From Atrichornis clamosus (Eukaryota; Chordata; Aves; Passeriformes; Menuridae), in contig WBMZ01012207.1 in assembly GCA_013400975.1 (NCBI GenBank), positions 1 through 64,000 on the forward strand: DNA of 64,000 bases, given 5' to 3'. Below are positions 59,977 through 64,000 of the stretch, piece by piece. The notes below the pieces were generated by a model, which searched no databases, was not told the DNA's origin, and saw only the letters and a list, made by a program, of their open reading frames with translations. The position numbers were made by a program, and so were the translations under genes. The first letter of the stretch is position 1; every line of letters starts with the position of its first letter.

Positions 59977-60438
59977 CGTCCAGAGAAGAGCAACAGAGCT
60001 GGGAAAGGGTCTGGAGCACAAGTCTGATGAGGAGCAGCTGAGGGAGCTGGGGGAGCTCATCCTGGAGAAAAAGGAGACTCAGGAGGGACCTTCTCACTCT
60101 CTACAACTCCCTGAAAGGAGATTGTAGGCAGATGGGGATCAGTTTCTTTTCCCAGTTAACAAGTGACAGGACAAGAAGAAACACTACAAATTGTGCCAGG
60201 GGAGGTTTAGGTTCAATATTAGGAAAAATTTCTTCACCAAAATGGTTATCAAGCCCTGGCAGACACTGCCCAGGGAAATGGTGGAGACATCATCCCTTGA
60301 AGGGATTTAAAAGCTGTGTAGATGCATCACTTGGGGACATGGTTTAGTGGTGGCCTTGACAGTGCTGGGGGAATGGTTTGACTTGATGATCTTAGAAGGT
60401 TTTTCCAACATAAATAATTCCATGGTTCCATGATTCTA
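59977..60438 (+). mobile_element. CR1 LINE 3' fragment, older type
   Basis: Longest forward CR1 here, ~460 bp: 'CGTCCAGAGAAGAGCAACAG', 'GAGGAGCAGCTGAGGGAGCT', 'GGAGGTTTAGGTTCAATATT', 'AGTGGTGGCCTTGACAGTGC', ending 'GGTTCCATGATTCTA'. Confidence 0.95.
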
Positions 60439-63400
60439 ACAAATTAAAGCAAGAGCTGGGCCTGGAGAGCACCTGAGGCTCCTTTTGGAGCACAAAGACA
60501 CTAAAACACGTGCCTGTCCTGCCCTGCCCTGTGTGGAGGTGAGGGGTTGGGCTCCCTGGGCTGGTGCAGGGGTAGGATCTCCCCACTGCAGTCTGGGCAT
60601 GCAGAAGGAGACCCAACTGCTGCCCCTGTCATTAGGATTGGTGTAATGTGCACCATGGTTGTCATTTTGCTTCTCTTTCCACTCCAACTTTTCTCCATAA
60701 AAGTAAATCCAGCTGCCTCGCCCTGAAAGTTGTCTCCTAGCAGCAAAAAATAGAAGCTAAAGAATGTTAAATGGCAACTTGTTTTATCATGCTTTAGCTC
60801 TAGATGTATTTGTGCAGACAGAAGCACAAATTATACCTTAAAACAGTGGTGGTTGGCACTGAGAAAGCAATTACTGCACCTTGTTCCCCATCTATTCTCA
60901 TCAGCCAGATTCTCTGCAACTCCAAGTGCTACATCCAACCAAATTACACATGAGGCCAGTGATGGAGTACAGGGCTGTAATGAAAATCCCTGGTGTGTGC
61001 CATGCTCAGTGGACAGACATCAGCCTAGAGGGGATGAAAGTTAATATAAGAGGCTTTAAAAGTGACATGGGTGTGCTACATCCATGAATGGCTTCTGCAT
61101 CCAGAGTTTACAAAAGAAACAAAAGAAAATTCTGAGAAACTCATTGAAACTTCAAATACCCTTGGATATAATTATGGGGTTGAACGGAAGGGGAAGGAAA
61201 TGGTCCCTTAGCTTGAACTGCAGCACTTTAAGACCTTTTTTAAGAAAAACAAGGCTACCCTGTCCTACACATACAAGTCAAATTAGCAATAACATTCTTA
61301 TCTGAAATAACCCTCCTGACCAACTAGCATAATTATGGATACAAGATCAGGCCAGTGTTGTGGGAAAGACAAACCTGTCCTGGATTTTTTCTTCCTGCAT
61401 CCAGCCTTACCCAATAGCTTATTTGGAGCAATTTACATGCTAAAGAAATGAATACGTTGGGTACAACGTGAGTTTGTTTGGGTACAAACATGTCTAAAGG
61501 TTGTGTGGGCTGCTTCTCATACTTAGAAACTTTATTTGCTCTTCAAGAGCATTAAAGAATTCAGTTTTCACTTCCGGAGAGCATTTCCCAGGCGACTTTC
61601 TTCCGCTGCCCTGATCCGGTGAGGAACATCAAGAACCGCTGCAGACCTTTGAAGAACCGGCCAATAATTTCAACATCTCCTTGGCAAAAGCAGACCCTGC
61701 AAGGCAGCAGTCCCACCTGACAGCTCCAGAGCAGGGGGTGGGCTGTGCAGGGAGTAGGGGCACAGCTGCGTTCGCAGCAGAACAGCCTTTCCCAAGCCAG
61801 GCACTAAATGCAATTAGAGAGCACAGAGTAACCCAAGTGTAAGATATCAAAACAAAACACGTCCAAAGTCTGGAAGCTGAGCGTGAGGCAAGGCTGGGAT
61901 TGTTTGGAGCTGGCCTCCTTTCTGCTGGCACTCACCACTCGCAGACACAGAGAGCAGTGCCGTTCAAAAGCGCTTTTTTTTGGTGTTGTTCTCTGTATTT
62001 GTGGGGAGTTTCGGTTCTGGAGTTTAACTGCCTGTTGTTAAAGCCAAGGTAATCTTATTGCTAAAATGTGGCTCCTTTGTCACCAAAGTGCCCCATCTAT
62101 GGGAAGTTCACTATGCCAAGGGGAAGAGATGCTGCCTGGCACAGCCGCAGTGGGGAAAGAAAAACCCATTGAGATGCCTGGAAGGGAAACCTGCCTGAAA
62201 GGGAAACCATGCCTAATCTAGTTCATATCACCAGCAAACATATGCAAAATACCAGAGATACAAATCCTAATGAAGAATTTATGAAGGTGAAGGAGTTACT
62301 TAGAGAGATCTCAAGAAACTCTGACAGTAGCACAAGGACAAATCATTCATCTTGGTCTCTGGCAGCCCTTGCCTGCTACCAGCCAGCTGATTGGGACATC
62401 AGACCAAGGGCTTGTACATCAGGAAAGGAGCAAAACCAGAGTGTTTCTGCATTCCCAGAGAGGAGGTGGCTTTGGCAGCAGTGTGTGGATGCAGCAACTT
62501 TGAACCTTTGCTCATGGAAGGCCAGTGCTGGCTGGAGTCAATCACCAAGCACAGACTGCTGGTGCTCAAAGGACTTGTTTACCCAAGAACATGGAAAGTA
62601 TCTTTTCAGCCTCCAGTGTAAGAGTTTTCCCATTGATTTCCAGCTAGGCAGAGGCTTGGTGGTTGCAGAAGCAGCCATGGGAGTGTACGACCCATACACA
62701 GTGCAGCAATGACCCAGAGCTATGGAGTGGGCACAGCAAAACGCTTTAAAAGAAAAAGAAACAAAACCACAGCCCTAGCGAAATATGGGATGACGCCTCA
62801 TGGCAAGTACTTCTTTCTCTGAGGACATGTCAGTTAGGACACAAAGTGTCAAAGCCCTGGCAAACCTGAAGTCCCACAAAGGATCTGCTTTAAGGCATGA
62901 GGACTATGAGTCCAGAAGCACCACTGAAATGTTGGAAGGGAAGCACGGAGATCCTCTTCTCTGTCAGCATCTGCCACGCTGCTCTGTTAACAGCCTGGAG
63001 AGCAGAGGTGTGTGCAGCTCAGCCTCCAGGTGCTGAGAGCTATCCCTTGGTGTGGCTGTTCCGATGCCCCTGGACTTACGGCTCCGATAGCCCGGCCCTC
63101 GGACCCTGCGGGAAGCCATGCTCTGGCAGATGCCACAGCCCTGCGTGGTTGCTGAAGAGCACCAGGGAAGGGGACATCCAGCAGTGCCCCACCTCTTGTA
63201 CCTGAAATGGATTTTTTCCTTTTGAATCCCTGCAGGGGACCATCTTCTGTCATGGGTTTCATCTTTGCAGTCAGGAGTTATCCAAATCTGTTAAAAATAT
63301 AAGAGTACATTTGATCCCCTGAAGGGCAAATTTCCCAATTCACCATATGAAATAAGCTGTAAAGCAGCAATTCCTTTGATTTCTCATTTCCTTTTATTTT

Positions 63401-64000
63401 TTCCATTGATCTCATCACATTCTCTCATTGTCTCATCTTATAGAGCAAGGCAAGAGGACAGCTAATCTGTTTTCCCTCTGCTCTTCTTAATGTCTTCTTG
63501 ATTGAAATTCATGTTAACTCTTAGGCACCCTGATCTCTGAGAGTATCCATAAAGCCACATCCACTTCTAGAAAATTCTGCTGCTCTGAAACTTCTCTTTC
63601 AAGCCACTGAGCTCTAGGGAGCTCTCAGGAATGGGACAGATAATTGCACAATGCTTAGCAGGCACCAAAAGAAATGCTGGCTTCTGAGTTTCTCCAAAAT
63701 ATTCGTGGGGATAGAGCGATGCTCTGACACAGAGGATGAAGGAGGACAGAGGGGGACTTCACACCCATGAGCCTCTCATCTTCTCCTTCCTAAGATGAGC
63801 TGCTAGCACAACCACAGCTCCATCCACAAGAACAACCACAGGCGCTGATCCTGTCCTGCAGCATTAGGGCTCCAGAGCACCACTTCTGCCTCCAAATCAC
63901 TTTAGCAACAACTGCCTGCCTTTTCAGAAACAGCCAACTGCCAGAAGAGGCTGCCAAAGGCCTTTGGAAAGACTCACAAGCCGGACATATTTTTGTCCTC
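60439..64000. other. unique non-coding sequence
   Basis: A mild CpG rise occurs at 61570-61670 and 63055-63115. The frame 62209-62712 (167 codons) has no domain features. No repeat body was recognised. Confidence 0.55.

Noticed and set aside
62209..62712. 167-codon plus-strand frame
   Set aside because: No domain or regulatory signals; several smaller frames overlap it.
1..64000. tRNA, rRNA, CRISPR, phage or bacterial features
   Set aside because: Looked for on both strands; nothing consistent was seen, and the sequence is clearly vertebrate.

Overview
This window looks like euchromatic, gene-poor vertebrate DNA, most probably from a bird. The main evidence is at least 16 fragments of the avian LINE CR1. 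Several end in the CR1 3' signature (ATTCTGTGAT / ATTCTATG-type octamers after 'GGTCCCTTCCAACC'). No Alu, L1 or B-type SINEs are visible. There are no operons, CRISPR arrays, rRNA or tRNA genes, and nothing bacterial. Passerine versus other birds cannot be decided from what I can see.

Layout. 1-8.6 kb: non-coding sequence with two CR1 remnants and an AT-rich, homeobox-site-like tract (2.9-3.6 kb). 8.6-9.8 kb: the best protein-coding candidate, two phase-compatible exons of an unidentified minus-strand gene with a poly(A) signal just beyond the stop. A short tyrosine motif, [ST]GYFP[FY][CY]RT or a close variant, occurs three times here, written with different synonymous codons. 11-18.5 kb: intergenic or intronic sequence with CR1 copies. 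18.6-19.3 kb: a near-perfect 339-bp tandem duplication with a lone N at its junction, most likely an assembly seam rather than biology. 19.3-50 kb: long non-coding tracts with scattered CR1 pieces and several AT-rich stretches that read like conserved regulatory DNA. 50.2-50.7 kb: a second candidate, a terminal exon on the minus strand with an AT-rich 3' UTR-like tail and a poly(A) signal. 51-64 kb: more CR1 copies, a TA microsatellite and otherwise unannotatable sequence.

CR1 is present in both orientations (8 plus, 8 minus). There are several subfamily types: a 'GGTTTGGGTTGGAAGGGACCTT' type, a 'TTGACTGAATGCCCCC' type, and an older 'AGTGGTGGCCTTGGCAGTGC' type. Almost all copies are 5'-truncated, as expected for LINE insertion.

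Limits. No gene could be named. Nearly all open frames of 60-260 codons here look like chance frames. Calls of possible conserved non-coding DNA rest on composition and motif texture only and need a genome alignment. I found no convincing novel system. The repeated-motif minus-strand gene at 8.7-9.8 kb is the observation most worth following.
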